Shown: positions 16,994-25,552, counted from the stretch's first letter. The stretch is DNA of 32,903 bases from an uncultured Desulfobacteraceae bacterium (GCA_903909505.1 CAIVVZ010000475.1:1-32903), one strand, 5' to 3'. Translations and numbers: made by a program. Notes: generated by a model not told the origin, from the letters alone.

Positions 16994-17629
16994 ATGGGTG
17001 AATCAGTGTCAGCAACAATCGTTTGGGAAACGCCTGTCGGAAGGATTCTGATCCGGTCGTTCTGCGGCAGGGATGAAATTCGGATGTGCAGTTTCGACAG
17101 TAAGTTCGGAATTCATCCCCATTATAAATCCCTTTATACCCGGAAAGAGACGCTTGAAAAGATCGCCGAAATGCCGGATGCCAATGTTGTTCTGGCTTTG
17201 ATCGACTATCAGCATATCATCGGGTTCGGTGTGCTGGTTCATCCAGAGCCTGATGAACGGTGGGCTGAACTGGGTCCCGGGGTCATGATCGAGATCAAGG
17301 CCATTGAGGTCTGCAGGGATTGGCGATCAACGGGAGTTGCCCGCGGCATCGTTCAACTGCTGGTGAATCATCCCCGGATTGAGGACATGATTGCCTATAT
17401 GGTGGGATATTCCTGGACCTGGGACCTGGACGGCGCGCTTAAAATTGCCCAGGAATATCGCACCATGCTCATCCGCCTGTTTGAGCCATTTGGATTTCAG
17501 GAATTTCAGACCAATGAGCCAAATATCTGCCTGAAACCGGAGAATATTTTCATGGCAAGAATCGGCAATTCCATTTCCAAAGAGGTTCGGACGCAGTTCA
17601 AATGGCTTAGATTCGGCGTGCAGCCGTGA
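16994..17629 (+). CDS. AcuA-like GNAT acetyltransferase
   Basis: This 211-residue GNAT protein resembles AcuA of Bacillus, which acetylates and inactivates acetyl-CoA synthetase. Shared features, from memory of AcuA, are EIKAIEVCRDWRSTGVARGI (about 100-119, the acetyl-CoA motif), YSWTWDLDGALKIAQEYRTM, NEPNICLKPENIFMARIGN, and the ending QFKWLRFG. If the function is conserved, a CoA ligase would be its target; the ADP-forming synthetase and the AcuB-like gene in this window are natural but unproven partners. No AcuC-type deacetylase is present. The ATG at 16994 follows GGATGA; an in-frame GTG at 17009 is an alternative. It is the last gene of the plus-strand cluster, convergent with the histidine kinase, with no obvious terminator in the 46-bp gap. 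Confidence 0.72.
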   Translation: MGESVSATIVWETPVGRILIRSFCGRDEIRMCSFDSKFGIHPHYKSLYTRKETLEKIAEMPDANVVLALIDYQHIIGFGVLVHPEPDERWAELGPGVMIEIKAIEVCRDWRSTGVARGIVQLLVNHPRIEDMIAYMVGYSWTWDLDGALKIAQEYRTMLIRLFEPFGFQEFQTNEPNICLKPENIFMARIGNSISKEVRTQFKWLRFGVQP

Positions 17630-17675
17630 TAAAGGGTGAAGACAGAAGGATGTCCGGAAGAAATCAGGCGTGGCT

Positions 17676-18818
17676 TCAGTTTCCCGGAAGCGCTGGAAGG
17701 TAGATGTCCACGGTTGTGCCCTGGTTGACTTTGGATTCGATAAAAATAAATCCCTCGTGCTTGTGAATGATGGAATATACGGTGGTCAGTCCCAGTCCCA
17801 TGCCTTTTTTAGGTCCCAGTTCCTTGGTGGTGTAATAGGGATCAAATATCCGGGGGAGATGTTCGGAAGAAATTCCCTGGCCCTGGTCCTGAATCATTAA
17901 GTGCAGGTAATGGCCCGAAGAAATCGGATGGGCGGGAAGAGGATGATCGCTGGAAGCCACGATGTTTCTGATTTTCACATGAACCTTTCCCCCGCCTGGC
18001 ATGGCTTCAACCGCATTGGTCATCAAATGGGAGAGGGCATATCGCATCTGGTGCTCATCCACTTCAATCTTCCAGATGTCATCGGGCAAATCAAGGACCA
18101 CATCCACCTGCGGGCCGGCAAGCCCAATGACCGAAGACTCCTTGAGCAGTTTTGTGATAGAAGATGGTTTTTTTGAAGGATACCCGCATTTGGACAGGAT
18201 GATGAATTGATGGGTAAGCTCTTTGCCCTGATTACAGGTGGATTCAGCCTTTTCAAGAATTTTGCTGGCTTTGTCTTCGGGGTTGAGGAAAAGTTGGGCC
18301 AGAGAAATGTTGCCCATGATGGACATCAGCAGGTTATTAAAATCGTGGGCAATTCCGCCGGCAAGGGTGGCCGTGAATTCCAGTTGCTGGGCTTTTATCA
18401 TATCTGTCTGAGTTTTCAATTTTTCAGTCACATCATATAGGAAACAAAACGTTGAATGGGCCTTATTACGGGTGTCGGTTTCCTGAAAGCTGCTAAACAA
18501 AACCCGGGCCACGGATCCATCTTTTCGGCGAACATTCAGTTCAAGATCCGGGGGTTGCATGGGGGAGTTGATGGATGAAAAATAGGAGCGGAGCCTTTCC
18601 ACATCTGAAGGCGGCAGCATATCATAAAAAGATGTCCCTATTACATCTGCATTCATATAACCCAGAAGTCTTTCCCATGCCGGGTTAACCGACTGAATGC
18701 ATCCATTTTCATCCAGCATCAGGTATGGCACCGGGGTTTTTTCACACATCCGTCGGAACCTTTCCTCACTGGCCTTTACGGCATCCTGGGCTGATTTAAG
18801 CTGAGTCTGTCCGGTCAT
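17676..18818 (-). CDS. PAS-domain sensor histidine kinase (orphan)
   Basis: This 380-residue kinase has an N-terminal PAS/PAC domain (about 17-135, PYLMLDENGCIQSVNPAWERLLGY, ending FLYDVTEK). A HisKA domain follows with the phospho-acceptor His158 in GGIAHDFNNLL, then an HATPase domain with an N box (LSHLMTNAVEAMPGGG), DQGQGI and GMGLGL. There is no transmembrane segment, so it is probably cytoplasmic. It has no fused receiver domain, and no response regulator is nearby, so its partner is unknown. The GGIAHDFNNLL type often works with NtrC-like or single-domain regulators. AAGGA lies about 11 bases before the ATG. It is divergent from the MBL-pyrD pair. Confidence 0.9.
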   Translation of the reverse strand: MTGQTQLKSAQDAVKASEERFRRMCEKTPVPYLMLDENGCIQSVNPAWERLLGYMNADVIGTSFYDMLPPSDVERLRSYFSSINSPMQPPDLELNVRRKDGSVARVLFSSFQETDTRNKAHSTFCFLYDVTEKLKTQTDMIKAQQLEFTATLAGGIAHDFNNLLMSIMGNISLAQLFLNPEDKASKILEKAESTCNQGKELTHQFIILSKCGYPSKKPSSITKLLKESSVIGLAGPQVDVVLDLPDDIWKIEVDEHQMRYALSHLMTNAVEAMPGGGKVHVKIRNIVASSDHPLPAHPISSGHYLHLMIQDQGQGISSEHLPRIFDPYYTTKELGPKKGMGLGLTTVYSIIHKHEGFIFIESKVNQGTTVDIYLPALPGN

Positions 18819-18905
18819 TCAAAGGAATTCCTTATGAACGCATTTGAATTTCATATGATAGCATATCACCTTGATCAAAAATGCCACATAGTCTATAAAA
18901 AAAGA

Positions 18906-18927
18906 ATAATGCGAATAATCGCATTAT
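18906..18927. promoter_or_regulatory. Dyad ATAATGCGA-N4-TCGCATTAT
   Basis: Perfect nine-base arms flank a four-base spacer in the divergent region between the histidine kinase and the MBL-pyrD pair. It could be an operator or a short RNA hairpin; no T-run follows on either strand, which argues against a terminator. A TTGACT box at 18972-18977 for the plus-strand genes has no good -10 partner. Confidence 0.45.
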
Positions 18928-19033
18928 CAGCCTGATAAATACAAAATGCATATACGGAACAATATTCAAATTTGACTATACAGTTATTTATTGAAAATAA
19001 CCACAGGAATATAGGCAGGGAAAGGAAAATATT

Positions 19034-19933
19034 TTGATCATCCAGGAGACCGGACGTGTTGTCGACAGACTCTATATGCTGGGAAACCCTGCTGTCCCAG
19101 TCTATTTGCTGGATGGGGAAAATCCAGCCATTATTGATGCCGGGTTCTCATTTCTGGGACACCATTATGCGGCTGCCATTTCCGAGGTGCTGGGAAGCCG
19201 GACCCCTGCCTATTGTCTGTTGACCCATTCGCATTTTGACCATTGCGGATCGGTTTCGGTACTGAAATCGCATTTTCCGGAAATGAAGGTTATCTCCTCT
19301 GAACAGGCCAAAGCTACGTTGGCCAGGCCGAATGCCATTGAGCTGATTCGAGAGCTGAACCGCGCGTCAGTGGAAGTGGTCCTGCGAAATGGTTTTTTTT
19401 GGGATGCTTCGCTCGAGTTTGCCCCCTTTGAAATCGATATAACAGTGAACGAAGGCGATGAGATAAAGATATCCCCGGATCGGACCCTTCAGGTGATTGA
19501 AACCCCCGGCCATACGCGGGACTGCTTAAGTTATTTTGTTCCGGAGATTAAAGCCCTGGTTTGTTCGGAGGCTGCCGGAATTGCGGACCCTACCGGCTAT
19601 ATTGTTTCCGACTGTCTGGTGGATTATGATCAGTATGTGAATTCCATGAAAAAACTGGAGCTTCTGGATTCGGACGCGATATGTCTGGCACACCGGTATG
19701 CCTTTACCGGAGAGGACGCAAGAAACTACATCCCCCGATCCCTGAAATATTGCGATGAATTCAAAAATCTGGTAGAGACGTATCTGGCAGCGGAACATGG
19801 TGATATTCCGCGTGTCATGACCAGGATCAAGGCTGTTGAGTATGATGTCAAACAGGAGCCCAAACAGCCGGAACCCGCATACCTTCTCAATCTTGAAGCC
19901 CGCATCAAGGCCGTGGGCAAACGGTGCCTTTAG
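19034..19933 (+). CDS. MBL-fold metallo-hydrolase upstream of pyrD
   Basis: This 299-residue protein has the metallo-beta-lactamase zinc motif LTHSHFDHCGS (about 62-72), ETPGHTRDCLSYF, and the late AHRYAFTGEDARNYI region. The aspartate expected in a SGD motif is replaced here by a CSEAAG stretch, so the second metal site may differ. The substrate is unknown. The start is TTG at 19034, supported by AAGGA seven bases upstream; no ATG or GTG near the fold start fits. Its stop codon is directly followed by the pyrD start codon, which strongly suggests coupled expression. Confidence 0.82.
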   Translation: MIIQETGRVVDRLYMLGNPAVPVYLLDGENPAIIDAGFSFLGHHYAAAISEVLGSRTPAYCLLTHSHFDHCGSVSVLKSHFPEMKVISSEQAKATLARPNAIELIRELNRASVEVVLRNGFFWDASLEFAPFEIDITVNEGDEIKISPDRTLQVIETPGHTRDCLSYFVPEIKALVCSEAAGIADPTGYIVSDCLVDYDQYVNSMKKLELLDSDAICLAHRYAFTGEDARNYIPRSLKYCDEFKNLVETYLAAEHGDIPRVMTRIKAVEYDVKQEPKQPEPAYLLNLEARIKAVGKRCL

Positions 19934-20860
19934 ATGATAAAACCAACTGCTGATCTTCAGGTTTTGATTGCCGGACTCAGCCTGAAAAATCCGGTCATGA
20001 CCGCTTCCGGGACGTTCGGGTATGCCAGCGAGTTTGTCGATCTGGTGGATCTGAACCGTCTGGGAGCCATTGTGGTCAAGGGGCTTTCCCTGGAGCCCTC
20101 CATCGGCAATCCGCCGCCCCGAATCGTGGAAACCCCGTGTGGGATGCTGAATGCCATTGGCCTTGAGAATGTCGGGATCAAGGCATTTATCAACGAAAAG
20201 CTGCCGTTTTTGCGGACCCTGTCTCCGCCGCTGATCGTTAATATTTACGGAAAATGCATCGAAGAATATTGTGAACTTGCCCGGCACATCGAGGATGTTG
20301 ACGGTATTTCGGCAATCGAGGTCAACATATCCTGTCCCAATGTCAAATCCGGTGGCATTGCTTTCGGGGTGGATCCGCAGGCTGCCTTTGATGTGATCAG
20401 CGCGGTTCGAAAACAAGTTTCAAAAACCCTGATCGTAAAACTTTCCCCGAATGTCACGGATATCACCCAGATCGCCCGCAGCGTTGTGGATGCCGGGGCG
20501 GACTGCCTGTCCCTGATCAACACCCTGACCGGCATGGTCATTGATATCGAAACCAGGCGGCCAAAACTGGCCAATATCACCGGCGGGTTGTCGGGTCCCG
20601 CCATTCGGCCGGTGGCGGTTCGCATGGTCTGGCAGGTTGCACAGGCCGTGTCGGTTCCGATTATCGGCATCGGCGGCATCATGACGGCCTCCGATGCCCT
20701 GGAATTTCTCATCGCCGGCGCTTCGGCTATTCAAGTCGGGACCGCCAATTTCGTTAATCCCCGGGCGACGCTGGACATTATTGAAGGCATTGAGACGTTT
20801 ATGGTTCAGCATCATATCGAAAAACTGTCCGATATCACCGGTACCCTGAAAACCGGATAA
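19934..20860 (+). CDS. pyrD: Dihydroorotate dehydrogenase, class 1B catalytic subunit
   Basis: PyrD oxidises dihydroorotate to orotate with FMN in pyrimidine synthesis. The 308-residue length fits. Features are [44 protein letters not shown] with the active-site Cys134 expected of class 1 enzymes, [12 protein letters not shown], and the FMN-phosphate region [21 protein letters not shown] and QVGTANF. The [22 protein letters not shown] pattern is typical of class 1B (NAD-dependent), which needs the iron-sulfur/FAD subunit PyrK; no pyrK is next to it. The ATG follows the MBL stop codon without a gap. Confidence 0.93.
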   Translation: MIKPTADLQVLIAGLSLKNPVMTASGTFGYASEFVDLVDLNRLGAIVVKGLSLEPSIGNPPPRIVETPCGMLNAIGLENVGIKAFINEKLPFLRTLSPPLIVNIYGKCIEEYCELARHIEDVDGISAIEVNISCPNVKSGGIAFGVDPQAAFDVISAVRKQVSKTLIVKLSPNVTDITQIARSVVDAGADCLSLINTLTGMVIDIETRRPKLANITGGLSGPAIRPVAVRMVWQVAQAVSVPIIGIGGIMTASDALEFLIAGASAIQVGTANFVNPRATLDIIEGIETFMVQHHIEKLSDITGTLKTG

Positions 20861-20884
20861 GGGACCTTTAGGAGTCACAATTGG

Positions 20885-21008
20885 GATGGCAAAGTAAAAA
20901 GTTCAAGATCAAGGCGAGCAAATCCTGAGGAATGAGGCGTACGGATAGTACGCCACAATGACGAAGGATGAAGCTCAACGCAGATATTGGACTTTTTACG
21001 AAGCCATC
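20885..21008. repeat. 124-bp imperfect palindromic repeat element
   Basis: The element starts with GATGGC (20885-20890), ends with GCCATC (21003-21008), and folds about a centre GGCGTAC-GGATA-GTACGCC (20936-20954). The left arm continues with GTAAAAAGTTCAAGATC and the reversed right arm with GTAAAAAGTCCAATATC, so the two arms are homologous over nearly their full length. It contains no gene. Its layout is that of a MITE- or REP-like dispersed element. It sits between pyrD and the rubrerythrin-like gene and could form a long RNA hairpin. Confidence 0.8.
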
Positions 21009-21024
21009 AAGAAAGGATAGGGTT

Positions 21025-21495
21025 ATGGAATTCATGAGCTATCGGGCCATTATCGATTTTGCCATTGAAAAGGAAATTGAAGCCGCCTCTTTTTATGAGG
21101 AAGCTGCCGGGAATGAAGCCCGGGAGGAAACCCGGAAAATGTTTCTCGACTTTGCCAAGGAAGAGCGAAAGCATCAATATCTTCTGGAAAATCTCGACTG
21201 TACGGGCGAATGCACCCTGGTCACTCAGGATTACAAATTCAAATGGATCGGGGATCTCAGGCGCAGCGATCTTATGGTGGATATTGCCTGGCAGAAAGGA
21301 ATGTCCTACCGGGATATTCTGCTTATTGCCATGAAACGGGAAGAAAAGGCCCTGAAACTCTATAACGAACTGCGTCAGCAGTCTGAGACCGAAACCGCCA
21401 AAAATATCTTTAAAATTCTCTGTCAGGAAGAAGCTCGGCATAAACTGGGGCTGGAAAAGCTTTTTGATGAGTACATGGCGCAAATGGGGGATTGA
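21025..21495 (+). CDS. Ferritin-like (rubrerythrin-type) diiron protein
   Basis: This 156-residue four-helix protein carries two diiron-type motif sets: EIEAASFYEEAAG with KEERKHQYLLENL in the first half, and MKREEKALKLYNELR with CQEEARHKLGLEKLF in the second. This is the ExxxE...EExxH pattern of rubrerythrin/ferritin-like proteins. It lacks the C-terminal rubredoxin domain of classical rubrerythrin. A role in peroxide or iron handling in the cytoplasm is inferred. The start at 21025 follows AAAGGATAGGG; an in-frame upstream reading begins inside the palindromic repeat and is rejected. Confidence 0.88.
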   Translation: MEFMSYRAIIDFAIEKEIEAASFYEEAAGNEAREETRKMFLDFAKEERKHQYLLENLDCTGECTLVTQDYKFKWIGDLRRSDLMVDIAWQKGMSYRDILLIAMKREEKALKLYNELRQQSETETAKNIFKILCQEEARHKLGLEKLFDEYMAQMGD

Positions 21496-21572
21496 TGAAC
21501 GAAGCAGAGAGTCTGTTAGCAAAGGCACTGAAATTCAATTGGTTAACAACCCAACGGAAAGGAGTTTATGGC

Positions 21573-22112
21573 ATGAGTCGAAAGTTGATGATGGTCTTGA
21601 GTCTGATGGGGGTCGTGCTGTTCTGGAGTTCCATGGCGAGTGCGGAAGCACTGATGGCGGGCATGAAGGCGCCGGACTGGTCATTCAAGGATTCAGAAGG
21701 AACTGCCTTTTCGATGGCATCCTGGTCTGGAAAGGTGCTGCTTGTCAATTATGTTAGCCCGGACGAATCCGACCTGAACGATCATTTTACCGATGCCATG
21801 AAAAAGGCCAAAGACCAGGGACTTCTGAAGGATGAAACCTACAAGGGAATTGGAATCGCGGATTGCAAGTCCACCTGGAAACCCGATGCCCTCATCCGGG
21901 TGATTGCCGGGAAAAAAGCAAAAAAATACAATACCACTATTTTGTTTGATTATGATGCCACACTCAGAAATGCCTGGGGCCTGGAAAAAGATACGGCCAA
22001 TGCCATTCTTCTAGACAAAAACCGGATCGTCCGGATGATCGTCCGGGGAAAAGTTCCGCAAAGCGAAGTGGCATCCATCGTCCAGATGGCCATTGATCTT
22101 CAGCAAGAATAA
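21573..22112 (+). CDS. Secreted YtfJ-like thioredoxin-fold protein
   Basis: This 179-residue protein has a cleavable signal peptide (MSRKLMMVLSLMGVV, cleavage after MASA). It then shows a thioredoxin-like fold without a CxxC motif: GMKAPDWSFKDSEGTAFSM, KVLLVNYVSPDES, and ILFDYDATLRNAWGL ending in AILLDKNRIVRMIVRGKV. The pattern resembles the YtfJ family of periplasmic proteins of unknown function. The start at 21573 has AAGGAG eight bases upstream, while in-frame reading further 5' would overlap the ferritin-like gene by four bases and bury the signal peptide. Confidence 0.75.
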   Translation: MSRKLMMVLSLMGVVLFWSSMASAEALMAGMKAPDWSFKDSEGTAFSMASWSGKVLLVNYVSPDESDLNDHFTDAMKKAKDQGLLKDETYKGIGIADCKSTWKPDALIRVIAGKKAKKYNTTILFDYDATLRNAWGLEKDTANAILLDKNRIVRMIVRGKVPQSEVASIVQMAIDLQQE

Positions 22113-22122
22113 GACCAGAAGG

Positions 22123-22197
22123 CAGATGACGGAAGACGGAAGGCAGAATCCGACTCCTGATCCCGTCTTCTGCCTTCTGTCGTCAGTCATCTGTTTT
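22123..22197. terminator. Hairpin terminator between the convergent YtfJ-like and leuA genes
   Basis: CAGATGAC (22123-22130) pairs with GTCATCTG (22186-22193), and inner segments GAAGACGGAAGGCAGAA and TTCTGCCTTCTG also pair largely. TTTT follows at 22194-22197, so it can stop plus-strand transcription, and it can also fold on the leuA transcript. It belongs to the GAAGGC-rich repeats seen at other junctions of this operon. Confidence 0.6.
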
Positions 22198-23728
22198 ACT
22201 CCATCGGCGTTACCGGATGCGCCTTTAAATACTCCAGACGGTTCAGGCCATTGACGTAGGCTTTGGCGCTGGCCGTGATCACATCCGGGTCCGCGCCTCT
22301 TCCCATGGCTTCAAGGCCGTTTTCCCGAAGACGGACCGTGACCTCGCCCTGAGCGTCGGTGCCGCCTGTCAGGGCGTTGATCGAAAACCGCAGCAGTTCG
22401 GACCCGGTTCCGGTCAGGACCGCAACAGCCTTATAGACGGCGTCAATGGGCCCGTTTCCATATTCGGCTCCCTGAACCGGCCTTCCGTTGATCATCATGC
22501 GTACGCTGGCCATGGGAAGAACCGTTGTGCCGCTGATGACATGAAGATAATCCAGGGTAAAGACATCATGGCTTTGCAGAATTCCCTCGGTGACCAGCAC
22601 TTCCAGATCCTCATCCACCACATGCTTTTTCTTGTCGGCCAGTTCCTTGAACTTGGTAAAAACCAGTTGAAGTTCTTCATCCGATAAATCATATCCCATG
22701 TCCTTCAGGTGGGTCCGAAGGGCGTGCCGTCCCGAATGTTTTCCCAGAACCAGTTTATTGGTGTTCAGGCCGATGGATTCGGGCTTCATGATTTCGTAAG
22801 TCATGGGATTTTTCAAAACCCCGTCCTGGTGAATGCCGGCTTCATGGGAAAAGGCGTTGGCCCCGACAATGGCTTTGTTGGGCTGTACCGGAATGCCGGT
22901 AATCATGCTGACCAGGCGACTGGTGGGATAGATGAACTCGGTCTTAACGCCGGATGTGAATGAAAAATAATTGGGCCGGGTGTGGAGCGCCATGACCACT
23001 TCCTCAAGAGAGGTGTTGCCGGCCCGCTCGCCGATGCCGTTGATGGTGACCTCCGCCTGCCTGGCCCCCGCGCTGATTGCGGCCAGGGTATTGGCTGTTG
23101 CCAGTCCCAGATCGTTGTGACAGTGAACGCTTAATATGGCCTTGTGAATGTTGGGCGTATGAGACATGACATACCGAACCAGTTCGGCATATTCCTGTGG
23201 AATGGCGTATCCCACGGTATCCGGCAGATTGACGGTGGTGGCGCCGGCTTCAATGGCGGCCTCAAAAACCCGGCATAAAAAATCCCGGTCGCTTCGGGAT
23301 CCGTCTTCCGCTGAGAACTCGACTCTTTCGGTCAAAGACCTGGCATATTTCACGGCATCCACGGCGGCCGCTACCACTTCGTCGCGGGTCATGCGCAGCT
23401 TGTAGGTCAGGTGGATGTCGGATGTGGCGATAAAGGTATGGATCCGGGGAAAGGCGGCATGCTGAATGGCGCCCCAGGCCCGGTCAATGTCTTTTTGGGA
23501 GGTACGGGCCAGGGCTGCAACTTCTGTGCGTTTCAACTGCCCGGAGATTCGGGACACCGCCTCGAAATCGCCATCCGAGGCTGCTGGAAATCCGGCTTCC
23601 AGCACATCCACCCCCAGTTTTTCAAGCTGGGTGGCCAGGCGCAACTTTTCGCCCGCATTCATGCTGGCGCCGGGGGATTGCTCGCCGTCTCTTAAGGTGG
23701 TGTCAAAAATAATTACGCGCTCGGTCAT
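22196..23728 (-). CDS. leuA: 2-isopropylmalate synthase
   Basis: LeuA condenses acetyl-CoA with 2-oxoisovalerate, the first committed step to leucine. The 510-residue protein has the HMG-CoA-lyase-like barrel with [11 protein letters not shown] (10-20), the metal-binding [34 protein letters not shown], and the C-terminal LeuA regulatory dimer domain (about 385-500) that carries leucine feedback sites. The start at 23726-23728 has AAGGAGC upstream; the longer reading to 23800 has no support. It is the last gene of the ilv-leu operon; leuC, leuD and leuB are not in the window. Confidence 0.95.
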   Translation of the reverse strand: MTERVIIFDTTLRDGEQSPGASMNAGEKLRLATQLEKLGVDVLEAGFPAASDGDFEAVSRISGQLKRTEVAALARTSQKDIDRAWGAIQHAAFPRIHTFIATSDIHLTYKLRMTRDEVVAAAVDAVKYARSLTERVEFSAEDGSRSDRDFLCRVFEAAIEAGATTVNLPDTVGYAIPQEYAELVRYVMSHTPNIHKAILSVHCHNDLGLATANTLAAISAGARQAEVTINGIGERAGNTSLEEVVMALHTRPNYFSFTSGVKTEFIYPTSRLVSMITGIPVQPNKAIVGANAFSHEAGIHQDGVLKNPMTYEIMKPESIGLNTNKLVLGKHSGRHALRTHLKDMGYDLSDEELQLVFTKFKELADKKKHVVDEDLEVLVTEGILQSHDVFTLDYLHVISGTTVLPMASVRMMINGRPVQGAEYGNGPIDAVYKAVAVLTGTGSELLRFSINALTGGTDAQGEVTVRLRENGLEAMGRGADPDVITASAKAYVNGLNRLEYLKAHPVTPME

Positions 23729-23769
23729 GATATTGCTCCTTATAGAAAGATTTCTGTCTGATAGTTCCG

Positions 23770-23829
23770 TCAGTAAACGAACAGGCTGAATCGCCCGCAT
23801 TCGTTTTGGCCAAAAAGCAGTCGCAACAT
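23770..23829 (-). CDS. Candidate 19-codon small ORF upstream of leuA
   Basis: The ORF begins MLRLLFGQNECG and ends SLFVY. Three of its first five codons are leucine. Its ATG directly follows the stop of the preceding small ORF (TAG then ATG), allowing coupled translation. It ends 41 bp before the leuA start. It may be a leucine-sensing leader peptide, but no terminator with a T-run follows, so the assignment is weak. Confidence 0.3.
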   Translation of the reverse strand: MLRLLFGQNECGRFSLFVY

Positions 23830-23904
23830 CTATCCGAGCATGGGCCGCAGGACATTGCTGAAAAACCGTCCCGCGGCATTTGTTGTTTCCTTTTCTCTCA
23901 ACAT
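23830..23904 (-). CDS. Candidate 24-codon small ORF with good ribosome binding site
   Basis: The ORF begins MLREKETTNAAGRFF and ends VLRPMLG. AAAGGAAG lies six bases before the ATG, a better signal than many genes here have. A strong hairpin (GCCGCGGGAC paired with GTCCTGCGGC, one G-U pair, 14-base loop) lies inside it. I do not recognise the peptide. It fills most of the 216-bp cimA-leuA gap together with the next small ORF. Confidence 0.4.
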   Translation of the reverse strand: MLREKETTNAAGRFFSNVLRPMLG

Positions 23905-23944
23905 GAAATCTTCCTTTTAGATATTCAGTCTTCAGCCTGAGCTC

Positions 23945-25522
23945 TTACCGCGACAGTTTATACTGAAAACTGTCGGCAAGGGCATGCCAACTGGCTTCAA
24001 TGATATCTTCGGAGACGCCGATGGTGCTCCAGACATGGTCTTCGTCCCTGGATTCGATAAACACGCGCACTCTGGCGGCGGTTCCGGCTCGACCGTCAAT
24101 AACGCGAACCTTGAAATCCACCAGTCGCATATGATCCACATGGGGGAAAAAATTGTCCAGGGCTTTTCGAAGCGCATTATCCAGGGCGCTGACCGGGCCG
24201 CTTCCTTCGGCTGCCGTTATTTCCTGTTTGCCGTCAACCGATATTTTTATGGTTGCATGGGCAGAGCAGGGCTGGTTTTTGTCTTTTTCAATGGTTACTC
24301 GGAACGATTCCAGCTCGAACAGTGGCTTGAACTGTTCGGTCAGTTTTTCCAGCAGAATTTTGAAAGACCCGTCGGCCACATCAAACTGATAGCCTTCCTG
24401 TTCCATGCGCTTGATTTCAGAGACGACTTTCTGCCGATCCGACCCATTCAGCTCCACCCCGAGTTCCCTGGCCTTGTATTCCACATTGCTTTTACCGGAA
24501 AGATCGGAAACCAGCACTTTGCGCTTGTTTCCGACCAGATCCGGGGCAATGTGTTCATATGCCCTGGGAAGTTTCATGATTGCGCTCACATGAACCCCGC
24601 CTTTATGGGCAAAGGCGCTTTTTCCCACAAACGGCATGGTGTTTTGCGGAATCATGTTGGCGGTTTCGCTGACGAACCGGGACAGTTTCTTAAGCCTTGA
24701 AAGGCTCTCGGAAGAGATGCAGGGACGATTCATTTTCAGGCACAAGATGGGAATGATACTGGTCAGGTCCGCATTTCCGCATCGCTCCCCGTATCCGTTG
24801 ATGGTTCCCTGAACCAGAACCGCACCGGCGTTTATCGCGCAAATGCTGTTGGCTACGGCAAGGCCGGAATCGTTGTGAGTATGAATACCGATTCTGACGC
24901 CGGATTTTGACAGATGGGCTTTTTCTGCTAAAACCCGATGCACCCTGGCGATTATCGGCTCGATTTCATAGGTCAGGGTTCCGCCATTGGTGTCGCAGAG
25001 AACGATGCAGTCCGCGCCACCCTCCACAGCCGCCATCAGGGTGGACAGGGCATAATCCGGGTTTGCCTTGTAGCCGTCAAAAAAATGCTCAGCGTCATAA
25101 ATGACTTCCCGCAAATGACCTTTCAGATATGCCACCGTATCATGGATCATGGCCAGATTTTCTTCCAGGGTATTGCCCATGATCTTTCCGACATGAAGAT
25201 CCCAACTTTTCCCAAAAATGGTGACAACCGGGGTCCGGGCTGCCAAAAGCGCCTGAACATTGGGGTCATCGCCCGTGGCAAAACCGGGTTTTCGGGTGGA
25301 ACCGAATGCCGCAAGCTTTGCATGCTTGAAATCAATCTGCTGGGCCAGCTCGAAAAACTGCATGTCCCGGGGATTGGATCCCGGCCATCCGCCTTCGATA
25401 TAATGGATGCCAAAGTCATCCAGGCGCTGGGCGATCAAGATTTTTTCTTCAGCCGAAAAGTTGACATCTTCCCCTTGAGTACCGTCCCTCAGGGTGGTGT
25501 CATAAAGGTGAATCGGTTCCAT
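23945..25522 (-). CDS. cimA: (R)-citramalate synthase
   Basis: CimA condenses pyruvate with acetyl-CoA to citramalate, giving a threonine-independent route to 2-oxobutanoate and isoleucine. The 525-residue protein starts with HLYDTTLRDGTQGEDVNFS and has HYIEGGWPGSNPRD, which marks the CimA/LeuA-like TIGR00977 type. It also has GIHTHNDSGLAVANS, GYGERCGNADL and AFAHKGGVHVSA, and a C-terminal regulatory domain. It is longer than LeuA-type CimA of archaea. AAAGGAT precedes the ATG. It lies between ilvC and leuA, which fits a role in isoleucine synthesis. No threonine deaminase (ilvA) is in the window. Confidence 0.93.
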   Translation of the reverse strand: MEPIHLYDTTLRDGTQGEDVNFSAEEKILIAQRLDDFGIHYIEGGWPGSNPRDMQFFELAQQIDFKHAKLAAFGSTRKPGFATGDDPNVQALLAARTPVVTIFGKSWDLHVGKIMGNTLEENLAMIHDTVAYLKGHLREVIYDAEHFFDGYKANPDYALSTLMAAVEGGADCIVLCDTNGGTLTYEIEPIIARVHRVLAEKAHLSKSGVRIGIHTHNDSGLAVANSICAINAGAVLVQGTINGYGERCGNADLTSIIPILCLKMNRPCISSESLSRLKKLSRFVSETANMIPQNTMPFVGKSAFAHKGGVHVSAIMKLPRAYEHIAPDLVGNKRKVLVSDLSGKSNVEYKARELGVELNGSDRQKVVSEIKRMEQEGYQFDVADGSFKILLEKLTEQFKPLFELESFRVTIEKDKNQPCSAHATIKISVDGKQEITAAEGSGPVSALDNALRKALDNFFPHVDHMRLVDFKVRVIDGRAGTAARVRVFIESRDEDHVWSTIGVSEDIIEASWHALADSFQYKLSR

Positions 25523-25552
25523 AAAAAATATCCTTTCGTGAAAACAGGTAGA

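Noticed and set aside
19526..20416. Minus-strand ORF of 296 codons across the MBL and pyrD genes
   Set aside because: Both plus-strand genes have clear motifs and start signals; this frame has none. The minus-strand ORFs at 8040-8834 and 9048-9719 opposite the acyl-CoA synthetase are rejected for the same reason.
20968..21024. N-terminal extension of the rubrerythrin-like protein
   Set aside because: The extension lies inside the palindromic repeat and has no ribosome binding site; the ATG at 21025 follows a good one.
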